Source: Delftia tsuruhatensis NBRC 16741 (GTDB lineage: Bacteria; Pseudomonadota; Gammaproteobacteria; Burkholderiales; Burkholderiaceae_C). From it: DNA of 64,000 nt. A program made the translations under genes and the position numbers. The stretch is from NCBI RefSeq assembly GCF_001571325.1, contig NZ_BCTO01000042.1, forward strand, positions 23,985-87,984, read 5' to 3'. Each line of letters starts with the position of its first letter. Positions within the stretch are counted from its first letter, which is position 1. Below, piece by piece: positions 8,461 to 16,159 of the stretch. The notes beneath the pieces are model-generated. The model made no database searches. It was not told the origin of the DNA and saw nothing but the letters and a program-made list of their open reading frames with translations.

Positions 8461-9015
8461 CTATTGATAGTTCATGGTGAAAGTCGCTTCAGCATTCGCC
8501 TCTCCTGAGGCAAGGGGCACGGCAGCCACGTAGTACCTGGCGATGTAGTTGAGCGTATTGGTTCCTGATTGCAGGTTGACAGGCGCGGACGGGCCGCTCA
8601 GATCCCAGATGGCCGTTGTCGAGTTGTTCTCCAGTAACTGGATGTCGGCCGTGGCATTGCTCGTATTGATGCGGCCGTTCCTGATGGGGCCATCAAAACG
8701 GACCGTGGCAGTGGTGGGCTGACTGTTCGCTCCTGGGGTTGAGCAGCCATCCAGCCTGATGGTGATCGTTCTATGATGGGCGGGAAGAGCAACGTTGCCG
8801 ACGGCGCCACCGCCAGACGTGAAACCGCGTTCATTGGGAGGGACGATACCGAAATCGATCTTCTGGTCTCGACTTCCCAGATTGACGATGCAAGTGACAG
8901 GAGAAATATTTCCTGTGAATCTGACGATTCCACTCTGAGTGGATTGCGCATGGACAGAACTCAGTGCAAGCAAGGACAAGCCCGCAACCGAAAATTTCAA
9001 TGCAGAAAATTTCAT
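8461..9015 (-). CDS. Major fimbrial subunit (type 1 pilin family), left operon, 184 aa
   Basis: Structural pilin of the left fimbria and first gene of its operon. ATG at 9015 opens a signal peptide (MKFSALKFSVAGLSLLALSS, cleavage near VHA). The mature protein has the one-disulphide pilin pattern (SPVTCIVNL and RLDGCSTPG) and a conserved last strand, EATFTMNYQ. Its length is normal for the family. The Shine-Dalgarno sequence is weak. The in-frame extension to 9204 was rejected because it would bury the signal peptide. A stem-loop follows the stop codon and a conserved control element lies about 410 bp upstream. Confidence 0.92.
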   Translation of the reverse strand: MKFSALKFSVAGLSLLALSSVHAQSTQSGIVRFTGNISPVTCIVNLGSRDQKIDFGIVPPNERGFTSGGGAVGNVALPAHHRTITIRLDGCSTPGANSQPTTATVRFDGPIRNGRINTSNATADIQLLENNSTTAIWDLSGPSAPVNLQSGTNTLNYIARYYVAAVPLASGEANAEATFTMNYQ

Positions 9016-9390
9016 ATTTATGCCTGATGAAATTGAGTTTGATGAATATGGTGGATTGAAGTAATGATCTTGTTTGAAACTTTCTCTTTGGCGCACCTCC
9101 ATTTTTGATTTGATATTGGATATTTTTGAATGATTCCAGATATCGATGGCTATAGAGTTGCTGCTGCTGAAAGTTGCAGGTAATATATTTTTTTTATGCG
9201 TCAATTGGGTGTGGCTGAAGAGGCTTTTTGGGAATATGAATTGACGGTGGATTGTTCTCGTTGATGACGAAATTTCGAAGAATCAGATTCTGATTCTTGG
9301 CAATTTATCTGATCGGCTTATTGTCAACACATGCTCGCTGAAATGAAATTGGATAATTCTGAATTTCGCGATTTTCTCTCTAGGAATTCC

Positions 9391-9436
9391 CTGATTTTTT
9401 GAGCGAATTTATCGGGATTCCCTAGGAATAGTCCTA
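9391..9436 (-). promoter_or_regulatory. Conserved bipartite fimbrial control element, copy 1
   Basis: TAGGAATAGTCCTA (9423-9436) is an inverted repeat with TAGGA/TCCTA arms. It is followed, in the direction of minus-strand transcription and after 18 bases, by CTGATTTTTTGAGC (9391-9404, plus-strand reading). The same two blocks occur before the second fimbrial operon (15073-15110). The palindrome resembles sites bound by NarL/FixJ/LuxR-type regulators; the enteric RcsB box is of this kind. A half-site TAGGAATTCC sits at 9381-9390. The block nearest the gene might contribute to a -35 region, but no clear -10 could be assigned. Confidence 0.6.
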
Positions 9437-9751
9437 TCTTGTCTTCAATTGCTTACGAATTGGTGATCCGAACTGTGCGTGCGCGGGTCCAGAAATGGCG
9501 GGGCAAAGCCTTGTGGGAAGGCTGTCGCCTATGGGGTGGGGGATCTGCGATGCAGCTGATGCCGGCAGACAAGCGGACGATGGTCTTTGCGAGAAGAGCA
9601 AGGTCTCGGCTGTGCCGCCCTGCGGCACAAGGCCCGCAGTCAATCTTGCGGGTCTTGATGAACAGCGTTTGGGCAGTGACGACAAATAGCTGCATGCCGA
9701 TGGCTACCCGTACCAACGTATCTGCAGTCGGCGCGGGAGTCGGAAATGGAA

Positions 9752-9794
9752 GCCTGCTGGTGCAGGCAATCAACGTGGCCCTGCATTGGCAGGG
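9752..9794 (-). terminator. Tandem hairpins downstream of the right usher gene
   Basis: Two stem-loops lie just after the stop codon of the second usher: GCCTGC/GCAGGC (9752-9757, 9762-9767) and CCCTGC/GCAGGG (9779-9784, 9789-9794), each with a four-base loop. There is no strong T tract, so termination is possible but not certain. Confidence 0.4.
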
Positions 9795-9819
9795 GCCATT
9801 TGGGCTGCTTTTCCGGTGC

Positions 9820-12800
9820 TTATGTCTGATCGGCCGATGCCAGGACCCTGATCTTCAAGCTGGGCTGCAGGATGGCCAGCGGACGGTCAGCCCGCAGGGT
9901 TTGCTGCGGCGGCTTGTGCTTGCCGGTGCCTGCGTCGTGCCCTGCCGCTACGGGAGTTCTGCCCGCGTTGCCGATGACTGGTGCAGTGGTGGGCAAGGCG
10001 CTGATCTTGACGCTCATGCGCAGGCCGTCCAGGTCGCGCTCCAGCTTCAGTGCCTGCTGGCTGCCGCTCGGCTGTGTGGCACGAGCGGGCAGCACTGCCG
10101 CCGCAGTGACTGCCGGGGCGCTGGCGACTGCCGTGGCCGGTGCCGTTGCTGCCATGCGTTCCTGGGTGATGCCGGCCAGAGCCACAGCGGACGCAGCGTT
10201 GGAGGCCGGGGCGCCTGCCACGGCTGTCTTGGCATTGGTGGTTGCGGTTGAGGTTGCCGCGGTCTTGCCCGGCTTGGCAGATGCCACGTCGGTGGCCGCA
10301 GGCAGCAGCTTGTTGCTGGCCACGCAGGGCAGTTCCAGGCTTTGCGGCGGCTGGTGGGTGGTGCTGCGCTTTCTTTCAGGCAGGGTATAGGAGAGGTTGC
10401 AGCCCACCATGCCGGTGTCGGTCTTCCACTGCACCTGCAGTTCGCCCTGGTCTGATAGCCCGCGCGCCAGCAGCTTGCCGGCCTGGCCGATCACGCCCAA
10501 CTCCTTGCCGTCCATGTCCAGCACGCTGGCGCCAAAGGGCACAGGCATGTTGCCGGCCTGCCGCGCGCGGATCACGGCCGAGCGGCCGTAGGCCGTCTTG
10601 AAGACCAACAGCGGCACGGCACCGGCCAGCGGCGCGACGTGCTGGCTGGTTTCCTTGAGCTCAACGTCGGTGGAAAGGCCCTTGGGATCAATGGAGACCT
10701 CGTTCATCGAGAACGGTGTGAGGTAGGGCACGACGGCATAGCCCCGGCTGTCCACCTTCACTCCGGGCGCGTTGTTGATGCGCGCGCCCTCCGCGTTCTT
10801 GGCCTCCACGATGGCAAAGGTGTCAGACACCGATTGCGACAGTGTCACGCCGCCCGGGTGGGCCACGATGGCGCCACGCGCGCCTACCGAGAACTGCTGG
10901 TAGCCGCTGCTGGCGCTGACGCTGCCGCTGAGTTCGGTCTGCGATGCGCGGTAGGTGGCGTTGGCGCTGGCACTGGTGCTGCTGCCATTCATTCCACCGG
11001 TGTTGTGGTTGGCGCTGAGGCCGTAGGAGATGGCGTTGTCGTCGCCCAGCAGACCGGACAGGTTGGCCTGGGCCTGCACGCGGCCGCGCGAGTCGCGGTT
11101 GGTATTGGTGGAGAGCATCATGCCGCGCTCCATGCTGAGCGGAATCGACAGGCCCACGTGCAGGAATGTGTTGGACTGTCCCCAGGCATCACGCTGGCGC
11201 GCCGCAGAGAGGTTGTAGGAGATGTTGCGGAACGAGTTGCTGTAGCCAATGGCGTAGTCGACGTTGGAGCCCTGTCGGTTCCAGTACTTGGCAGTGGACG
11301 CCGTGAGGCTGAGGTTGCCTCCCCCAGGCCCGAACTGCTGGCCCATGACCAGGGAGGCGCGGTTGCGCGGCCTGTACAGGTCCGTGGAGGGCCGTAGCAG
11401 ATTGGCCTGATCCCGTGCGCGCATGGCGTCGTTGAGGCCGAAGAATCCGTTGGTGGAGTAGCGATAGGCGGCAATGGCCACGTGGGTGCCGGTCTGCGCA
11501 AAGGACTTTGCGTAGCTGGCCCGCAGGCTCTGCCCGGAAAAGGAACCGTCGTGGGGGATGCTGGTGGAGGCGTGCGTGATGTCTGCACCGAAGGCGCCCC
11601 AGGGCGTGGTGAGCGCTGCGCCAATCATGGGCGAGATATGGCCCTTGGCCAGGGACACGCCGCCGTAGCCTGTCAGCATATTGGTGAAGCCGTGCTGCCA
11701 CGTGGCCTGGGAGAACATGGGCGAGGTGTTGGGCAGGTGGCGCACCACGCCCGCAGTGAGGCTGTATCGGTTCTGCCCTTCACGCAGCGACAGCGGCACG
11801 GCCGCGTAGGGAACGGAGAAGCTGCGCACGGCGCCATTGGCCTCGGTGATGCTGACTTGCAGGTCACCACCGTAGCCCGTGGGATAGAGGTCGTTGATGA
11901 CGAAGGCGCCGGGCGCCACCGTGGTTTCGTAGAGCTTGATGCCGTTCTGCGTGATGGTGACTCGGGCATTGGTGTTGGCCACGCCGCGCACCACGGGCGC
12001 GTAGCCGCGCTGGGAGTCGGGCAGCATGCGGTCGTCACTGTTCAAGCGTATGCCGCGAAACGAGGTGGAGTCCATCAGGTCGCCACCCGTGTAGGTGTCG
12101 CCCAGTATGAGCTGGGAAGACCAGTCGGCAATGTCGCGCTGTGCGTAGGTGGAGATGTTCTGGTAGTTGCCCCGTCCAGTGTCCGCCCAGTTGAAGGAGC
12201 CGTTGTGCCGGAAATGCCAGCGGTCGATGTTGACGCCGCCGTTCAGGCCCAGGTAGCTCTGCGTGGTGTTTTCTGCGTTGCTGGAGCGCCCGTGGTAGGT
12301 GTTGAACTGGTAGCCGAGCAGGCCGACAGGCACGCCGGCGCTCCATTGGTCAGGGCTGACATAGCCGCGCACCGAGCGGCGCAGCGAGGCCTGGGGCACG
12401 CTCAGGTCCAGTCGCTGCTTGCCGAAATCGAAACTGGTGAAGGCGCCCGCGATGATCTGGTCCAGCCGGTTGCAACCACCGTCGGCCGCCAGCTTCAATG
12501 CGGCCTCGGGCGGCAGGCGCGAGAGGTCGATGCCCACCTTCTCCAGCAGGGCCTTGTCCAGGCAGGGCAGCGCGTCCTGCGAGCCGGCCTGGGCCTTGAA
12601 CTGCACTTCGCTGCGGCCAACCCAGTTGCCGTTGATGTAGATGTCTGGGTTGTAGCTGCCTGCCATGACCACGTTGGCGCGCGAGTAGCGCGAGACGTCA
12701 ATGGTCTGCTTGCCGGTGTTCAGAAAGCTGGGGTCGAAGTCGACAGCAGCCGGCGTGGGCTGCCACTGGCCGGTGGACGTGGAGGTCGTGACTTCCTTGA

Positions 12801-12984
12801 CCTGCTGCCCCTGCTGGGCCTCGGACTGCCAGCACACCAGCACGGAGAGCAGCAGCGCATGGCCGGGCTTCAGTTGGAAATATCCGGCAGGGCCTTGGCC
12901 TGGCCCCGGCATTGTTCCTTTTCCTTGCCTTGTATGCCGGCTTTTGATTCCCTTTTCTGAATCTGGAAAGACTGGCCTGATCAT
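9820..12984 (-). CDS. Outer-membrane usher (FimD/PapC family), right fimbrial operon, 1054 aa
   Basis: Second usher, clearly paralogous to the one at 4567-7458 (shared TYTGGDLMDS/TYTDGEIMDS-type segments, APGAFVINDLYPTGYGGDLQ, GLNDAMRARD/GINEAMRARD). ATG at 12984 has AGGAG about nine bases upstream. An internal ATG at 12912, also preceded by AAGGA, would give a cleaner signal peptide (MPGPGQGPAGYFQLKPGHAL onward) and is a real alternative. The usher N-domain starts at VDFDPSFL. The last cysteine is residue 887, yet the protein continues for 167 residues in an Ala/Thr-rich stretch (about 895-985) and then two related strand-like motifs, LRMSVKISALPTT and LQPSLKIRVLASA. Such a tail is not part of the standard usher. 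No adhesin gene follows. Confidence 0.95.
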   Translation of the reverse strand: MIRPVFPDSEKGIKSRHTRQGKGTMPGPGQGPAGYFQLKPGHALLLSVLVCWQSEAQQGQQVKEVTTSTSTGQWQPTPAAVDFDPSFLNTGKQTIDVSRYSRANVVMAGSYNPDIYINGNWVGRSEVQFKAQAGSQDALPCLDKALLEKVGIDLSRLPPEAALKLAADGGCNRLDQIIAGAFTSFDFGKQRLDLSVPQASLRRSVRGYVSPDQWSAGVPVGLLGYQFNTYHGRSSNAENTTQSYLGLNGGVNIDRWHFRHNGSFNWADTGRGNYQNISTYAQRDIADWSSQLILGDTYTGGDLMDSTSFRGIRLNSDDRMLPDSQRGYAPVVRGVANTNARVTITQNGIKLYETTVAPGAFVINDLYPTGYGGDLQVSITEANGAVRSFSVPYAAVPLSLREGQNRYSLTAGVVRHLPNTSPMFSQATWQHGFTNMLTGYGGVSLAKGHISPMIGAALTTPWGAFGADITHASTSIPHDGSFSGQSLRASYAKSFAQTGTHVAIAAYRYSTNGFFGLNDAMRARDQANLLRPSTDLYRPRNRASLVMGQQFGPGGGNLSLTASTAKYWNRQGSNVDYAIGYSNSFRNISYNLSAARQRDAWGQSNTFLHVGLSIPLSMERGMMLSTNTNRDSRGRVQAQANLSGLLGDDNAISYGLSANHNTGGMNGSSTSASANATYRASQTELSGSVSASSGYQQFSVGARGAIVAHPGGVTLSQSVSDTFAIVEAKNAEGARINNAPGVKVDSRGYAVVPYLTPFSMNEVSIDPKGLSTDVELKETSQHVAPLAGAVPLLVFKTAYGRSAVIRARQAGNMPVPFGASVLDMDGKELGVIGQAGKLLARGLSDQGELQVQWKTDTGMVGCNLSYTLPERKRSTTHQPPQSLELPCVASNKLLPAATDVASAKPGKTAATSTATTNAKTAVAGAPASNAASAVALAGITQERMAATAPATAVASAPAVTAAAVLPARATQPSGSQQALKLERDLDGLRMSVKISALPTTAPVIGNAGRTPVAAGHDAGTGKHKPPQQTLRADRPLAILQPSLKIRVLASADQT

Positions 12985-13186
12985 TTGCTTATCTCCTAAT
13001 GCTGTGCGCCCGATGCAAAGCGAACGGCCAAGGCCGATGTGCCAGTCCCGGTAAAGAGACCGATGCCGTTTCGCCGGGTATTAACGCTGGGTATCGGTGT
13101 GCTGGCCGGGCTGAAAATGCAGTGGCATTAGATAGTCAGGCCGGAAAGGACGGGGGATTCGCGTGGCTGTGCTCGCATTGCCCTGT

Positions 13187-13948
13187 TTATTGGGCGGAAT
13201 TTCCGATTCTGGCTTCGTGGTTGAGACTGGCGCCCCAATCATTGATGCTGCTGAACATCACCGTGGCACCTGCCGCGCCAGCCATATTGACACCCGCAGG
13301 TTCCTTGATTGGAAAGGTGGCCACCTGGCCGGGAAGAACGGGCCCGACGCCTGCCTCGAAGGATTTGCCGCCGAGTTGCACTTCAACGCCAGCCACATTG
13401 ACCACAAAGGCGCTGGGATTGCGTGCTTTCAACACAGGCTGGTTTTTGGCGTCAACGTCTACCGACCATTGAAGCTGGGCAGGAGCTTCCTGGGCATTGC
13501 CGGGCAGGTTGCTGGGTCGGTACATGAGCTTGACACGGGTGCGAAAGGCGAACTGGAGATTGTTGGAGTCGCCTTCCATTTCCGCCTTGGGCGGGACGTC
13601 CAGCACGTTGAGCCAGAACAGGGATTCCTTGTCGGCAGGCAGTGCTTCGCCCGAATAGATGATGCGCAACGTCTGGCTCTTGCCCGCCTCGATGCGCATG
13701 ATGGTGGGCGTGATGACGAAGGGAACGTCGATGTTCTCAGGCGATTCCTGGTTGTTGCCCTTGTCCAGCCAGGTCTGCACCAGGGCAGGTTTGCTGCCTT
13801 CGTTGGTGAGCTGGATGGTGGCTTCCTTCTCGCCACTGGGGAAGATGATGCGCGTGCCCGTCAATGTCACGCTGGCCTGTGCCGCCGTTCCAAGAAGAAG
13901 GGACAACAGGATGGCAGCAAGCCCATATGAACGTTTGATCGTCAGCAT
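13187..13948 (-). CDS. Periplasmic fimbrial chaperone (PapD/FimC family), right operon, 253 aa
   Basis: Paralogue of the chaperone at 7574-8356. ATG at 13948 has GAGAG upstream and begins a signal peptide (MLTIKRSYGLAAILLSLLLG, cleavage near AQA). Conserved segments are GTRIIFPSGEKEATI, FVITPTIMRIE, LRIIYSGE, ESLFWLNVLDVPPK, FRTRVKLMYRPSNLP and a final INDWGA also found in the other copy. The in-frame start at 14014 was rejected because it precedes the signal peptide. It should carry the pilin of the same operon to the usher at 9820-12984. The gap to the usher start is about 200 bp, the longest inside this operon. Confidence 0.95.
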   Translation of the reverse strand: MLTIKRSYGLAAILLSLLLGTAAQASVTLTGTRIIFPSGEKEATIQLTNEGSKPALVQTWLDKGNNQESPENIDVPFVITPTIMRIEAGKSQTLRIIYSGEALPADKESLFWLNVLDVPPKAEMEGDSNNLQFAFRTRVKLMYRPSNLPGNAQEAPAQLQWSVDVDAKNQPVLKARNPSAFVVNVAGVEVQLGGKSFEAGVGPVLPGQVATFPIKEPAGVNMAGAAGATVMFSSINDWGASLNHEARIGNSAQ

Positions 13949-14014
13949 CGGAGAACTCTCTGGGTTTTGAGCGAAAGAATGGGGCCGGGCCCATGTCGGG
14001 AAAGCAGAAGACAC

Positions 14015-14048
14015 GGCATATCGACCACCGCAAGGCGGCCGATATGCC
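14015..14048 (-). promoter_or_regulatory. Intercistronic stem-loop after the right pilin gene
   Basis: A perfect nine-base inverted repeat, GGCATATCG (14015-14023) and CGATATGCC (14040-14048), with an inner CCGC/GCGG pair, lies between pilin stop and chaperone start. There is no T tract. It occupies the same place as the hairpin at 8412-8439 in the other operon although the sequences differ, which suggests a selected role in differential expression of pilin versus assembly genes. Confidence 0.65.
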
Positions 14049-14061
14049 TGAAAGTCAGTGA

Positions 14062-14652
14062 TTACTGATAGACCAGCGAGTAGGTCACCGAGGTGTCGGT
14101 ACGGCCTGCGGTCACGGGGCCGGTGGCCACGTATTCGGAGGCGAAACGCATGACGGCCCGGCCCGTGCCACCGACCTTGTTGTCGATGTCCACAAAGCGC
14201 GATTGGGCGGAACCGATCTTCAGGCGCTCGTTGTTGCTGGGATCCACGATGGCGATCTGGACACCGGAGGCCACGGTGGGCGCACCAGCACCGCTGGCCG
14301 CTGCGGGCTTGAGCATGCCGGTGACCAGGTCCACGTTGGGGCCGGCCTCGAAGAACACGGCGACCTTGGAGACAGGCGTCGTGGCGGTGGCGCTGGAGGC
14401 CAGCTCGCAGCCACTGAGTTCCAGCGAGAACGCCTGGCGGCCGACAGTGGCACCCACGGTGGCCAGCTGGTTGTTCGCCACGTTGGGCAGCTTCACGCCG
14501 TCCTTGGCGGCGCCGGCGACCGTGGTGTCCACCTTGCAGGTGGTGGTGACCACCTCGCCCGTGAAGTTGATGGTGCCGTCTGCTGCTTGAGCGGTGTTCA
14601 TGGCCATCATGACCAGGCTGGCGACCGATGTCAGCAATGCGATCTTTTTCAT
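14062..14652 (-). CDS. Major fimbrial subunit (type 1 pilin family), right operon, 196 aa
   Basis: Structural pilin, first gene of the right operon. ATG at 14652 is preceded by GAGGGA. Signal peptide MKKIALLTSVASLVMMAMNT, cleavage near AQA. The mature protein starts ADGTINFTGEVVTTTC and pairs with LSGCELA to form the single pilin disulphide; the last strand is SVTYSLVYQ. Sequence similarity to the left pilin is low outside these marks, so the two operons build different fibres. An intercistronic hairpin follows, and a perfect palindrome within a conserved bipartite element lies about 440 bp upstream. Confidence 0.93.
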   Translation of the reverse strand: MKKIALLTSVASLVMMAMNTAQAADGTINFTGEVVTTTCKVDTTVAGAAKDGVKLPNVANNQLATVGATVGRQAFSLELSGCELASSATATTPVSKVAVFFEAGPNVDLVTGMLKPAAASGAGAPTVASGVQIAIVDPSNNERLKIGSAQSRFVDIDNKVGGTGRAVMRFASEYVATGPVTAGRTDTSVTYSLVYQ

Positions 14653-15275
14653 GGGTATTCCCTCGAGTTGAAGAGATAAATGAAATTCCAGCAGCGATGA
14701 ATGCGCTGATGGAATAAGAGATTGTGTGAATGGTTGAGTGGTTAATAAATCATCAGTGTTCCATGTTCACCTCATCAATCCAATGGTTGGTAACTGTCAG
14801 CATGGTCAATGATTTGCAGGGGTTGCGATCATGCTGGAATAGGTGGTGGCGCTGACATGGAGAAATTGTTCGGATGAGGGAGCGTTGGCGAGGGATGGGC
14901 GAGGTTTGTTTCTCTGGCATGTTTGAAATTGAATTGCTCAAAGACACCAGTGCCCAATGGCGCGGACGGGGTTCAGGAGAGAATATGTCAAAGAAAAAGG
15001 CGAAAAAACCTGTTCTTTGGGTATGTGATGGATTCTAGGTGTGCGCCGCCGTTATATGAAATAGGGCGCATTCTGATTATTTGAGCCTGAATCTAGGAAT
15101 AGTCCTAGATTTGCTCTGTCGAATGGGGGAAAGAGGGTGCGCAGCCCGCCTGCGCCGGGCGGTTGCCTGTGCTGAGGGTGATGGTGTCTGCGGAGGGGGC
15201 GCGGGTCCCGCAGATCGGGAGGGGTGGTCGAGGGCGAAGGCCTGCAAGGGCAGCACCGGCCCTCGGCCCTGTGGA
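14653..15275. other. 620-bp upstream region of the right fimbrial operon
   Basis: AT-rich non-coding region holding the conserved element at 15073-15110. No gene is supported: the minus-strand ORF at 14753-14947 has no signal peptide or family. TTGACA occurs on the minus strand near 14985-14990 but without a matching -10. If transcription begins next to the palindrome, the pilin mRNA has a leader of roughly 400 bases. No known riboswitch pattern was recognised in it. Confidence 0.5.
15073..15110 (-). promoter_or_regulatory. Conserved bipartite fimbrial control element, copy 2
   Basis: The 20-base perfect inverted repeat ATCTAGGAATAGTCCTAGAT (15091-15110; eight-base arms, four-base centre) lies seven bases from CTGATTATTTGAGC (15073-15086). 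The core and second block match copy 1 at 9391-9436 except for one base in the second block, and the spacing differs by 11 bases, about one helical turn. The only downstream gene on the minus strand is the right pilin gene. A response regulator of the NarL/FixJ/LuxR class is the likely ligand; none is encoded nearby apart from OmpR-type KdpE. Confidence 0.65.
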
Positions 15276-16073
15276 TCAGGGGCGCTGGGACAGCAAATAC
15301 TGCGCCATTTCGGCAAAGCCGTCGCCGCGCTCGGCCTGCGTGACATGGCGAGGCAGGTGCTTGAGCTGGGGCACGAAGCGCGCGATGTTGGCCACGCCCA
15401 GGCTGTGGGGCATGTGCTCGAACATCAGCTGGTCGTTGGTGGAGTCGCCGATGTAGATCCAGCGGTCCAGCGTGGCGTCGAGGTCGATGTCGAACAGGGT
15501 GCGCAGGATCCATCGCGCGCCTTCGAGCTTGTTGTGCGCGCCAAACCAGCCGTTGATGTGGATGGAGCTGACGGTAGCGTTCATGCCCGCCGCCTTCATG
15601 ATGGCCACGCACCGGTCAATGTCCTGCTGGGGCATCTGCGTGAATTCGCTGTGGTCCACGGCAATGTCGCATTCGCGGCCCGCCGAGTCGGTGGCGCGCA
15701 GCGCGCCAGGCACGGTGGCCTCGATCTCGGCCAGCACCTGCTGCATGCGCGCGTAGTTGGCGGTGCGCGTGGCCTCGTCCTGCTGGTAGAGCTTGTCCAG
15801 CCCGCCCTGCGCATTGCGCCGCAGTGCCACGGCGCCGTTCTCGGCCACGATGGCATCCACGGGCCAGGCCTGGGCAAACGGCTCGCTCCAGCCTACGGGG
15901 CGGCCGGTGATCGGTACCACGCGCAGCCCGGACTGCTTGAGCTGGGCAATGGCATCAACGACATGGGCCGGCACCACGCCTTCCGTGGTCAGGGTGTCGT
16001 CGATGTCGGTGAGGATGCCGAGCGGCGATGCGGGAGGTGTCCAGAGGGACAGCGGCTGGAGGGTTGTAGGCAC
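15276..16073 (-). CDS. HAD-superfamily (type IIB) sugar-phosphatase-like hydrolase, 265 aa
   Basis: Cytosolic phosphatase-like protein of the HAD IIB group, which includes sucrose-phosphate, trehalose-phosphate and mannosyl-3-phosphoglycerate phosphatases. The nucleophile motif is DIDDTLT (aspartates at 23 and 25 from this start), motif II lies in PITGRP, and the metal-binding motif is GDSTND near the C-terminus. The start is uncertain: GTG at 16073 is chosen because the upstream in-frame codon (GTG at 16130) would place the terminator at 16088-16109 inside the gene. No Shine-Dalgarno sequence is visible. Substrate unknown; its place beside surface-glycan genes suggests a sugar phosphate. It is the last gene of that minus-strand block. 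Confidence 0.75.
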   Translation of the reverse strand: MPTTLQPLSLWTPPASPLGILTDIDDTLTTEGVVPAHVVDAIAQLKQSGLRVVPITGRPVGWSEPFAQAWPVDAIVAENGAVALRRNAQGGLDKLYQQDEATRTANYARMQQVLAEIEATVPGALRATDSAGRECDIAVDHSEFTQMPQQDIDRCVAIMKAAGMNATVSSIHINGWFGAHNKLEGARWILRTLFDIDLDATLDRWIYIGDSTNDQLMFEHMPHSLGVANIARFVPQLKHLPRHVTQAERGDGFAEMAQYLLSQRP

Positions 16074-16087
16074 GGTCGTCAAAATGC

Positions 16088-16109
16088 AAAAAGCCGCCCG
16101 GGGCGGCTT
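16088..16109 (-). terminator. Rho-independent terminator after the glycosidase-like gene
   Basis: Inverted repeat AAGCCGCC (16091-16098) and GGCGGCTT (16102-16109) with a three-base loop, followed in the minus direction by a run of five T (16092-16088). It separates the gene ending at 16160 from the HAD gene, which therefore probably has its own start signal or depends on read-through. Confidence 0.85.
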
Positions 16110-16159
16110 GTAAAAGGGCAGCGTTTGCACGCACGGACCGTGCGCGCAAGGGCTCCATC

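Larger units (their letters stand above)
9016..9819. other. 800-bp intergenic region between the two fimbrial operons
   Basis: 9016-9440 is AT-rich and is the presumed promoter/leader region of the left pilin gene; it contains the bipartite element at 9391-9436. 9441-9751 is GC-richer and shows no convincing gene: the short ORFs there (for example minus 9453-9773) have no recognisable family and no signal peptide. A hairpin with arms GTGCCGC (9612-9618) and GCGGCAC (9622-9628) is present without a T tract. 9752-9794 carries two hairpins downstream of the right usher. By comparison with the left operon an adhesin gene would be expected here, but none is seen. Confidence 0.6.

Noticed and set aside
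9439..10251. 270-codon plus-strand ORF in the fimbrial intergenic region and usher 2 tail
   Set aside because: Mostly antisense to the Ala/Thr-rich usher tail; no signal peptide or family; not a missing adhesin.
14753..14947. 64-codon minus-strand ORF upstream of the right pilin gene
   Set aside because: No ribosome site, signal peptide or similarity; lies in the presumed leader.
16074..16130. Upstream GTG start of the HAD hydrolase at 16130
   Set aside because: Would place a good rho-independent terminator inside the coding region.
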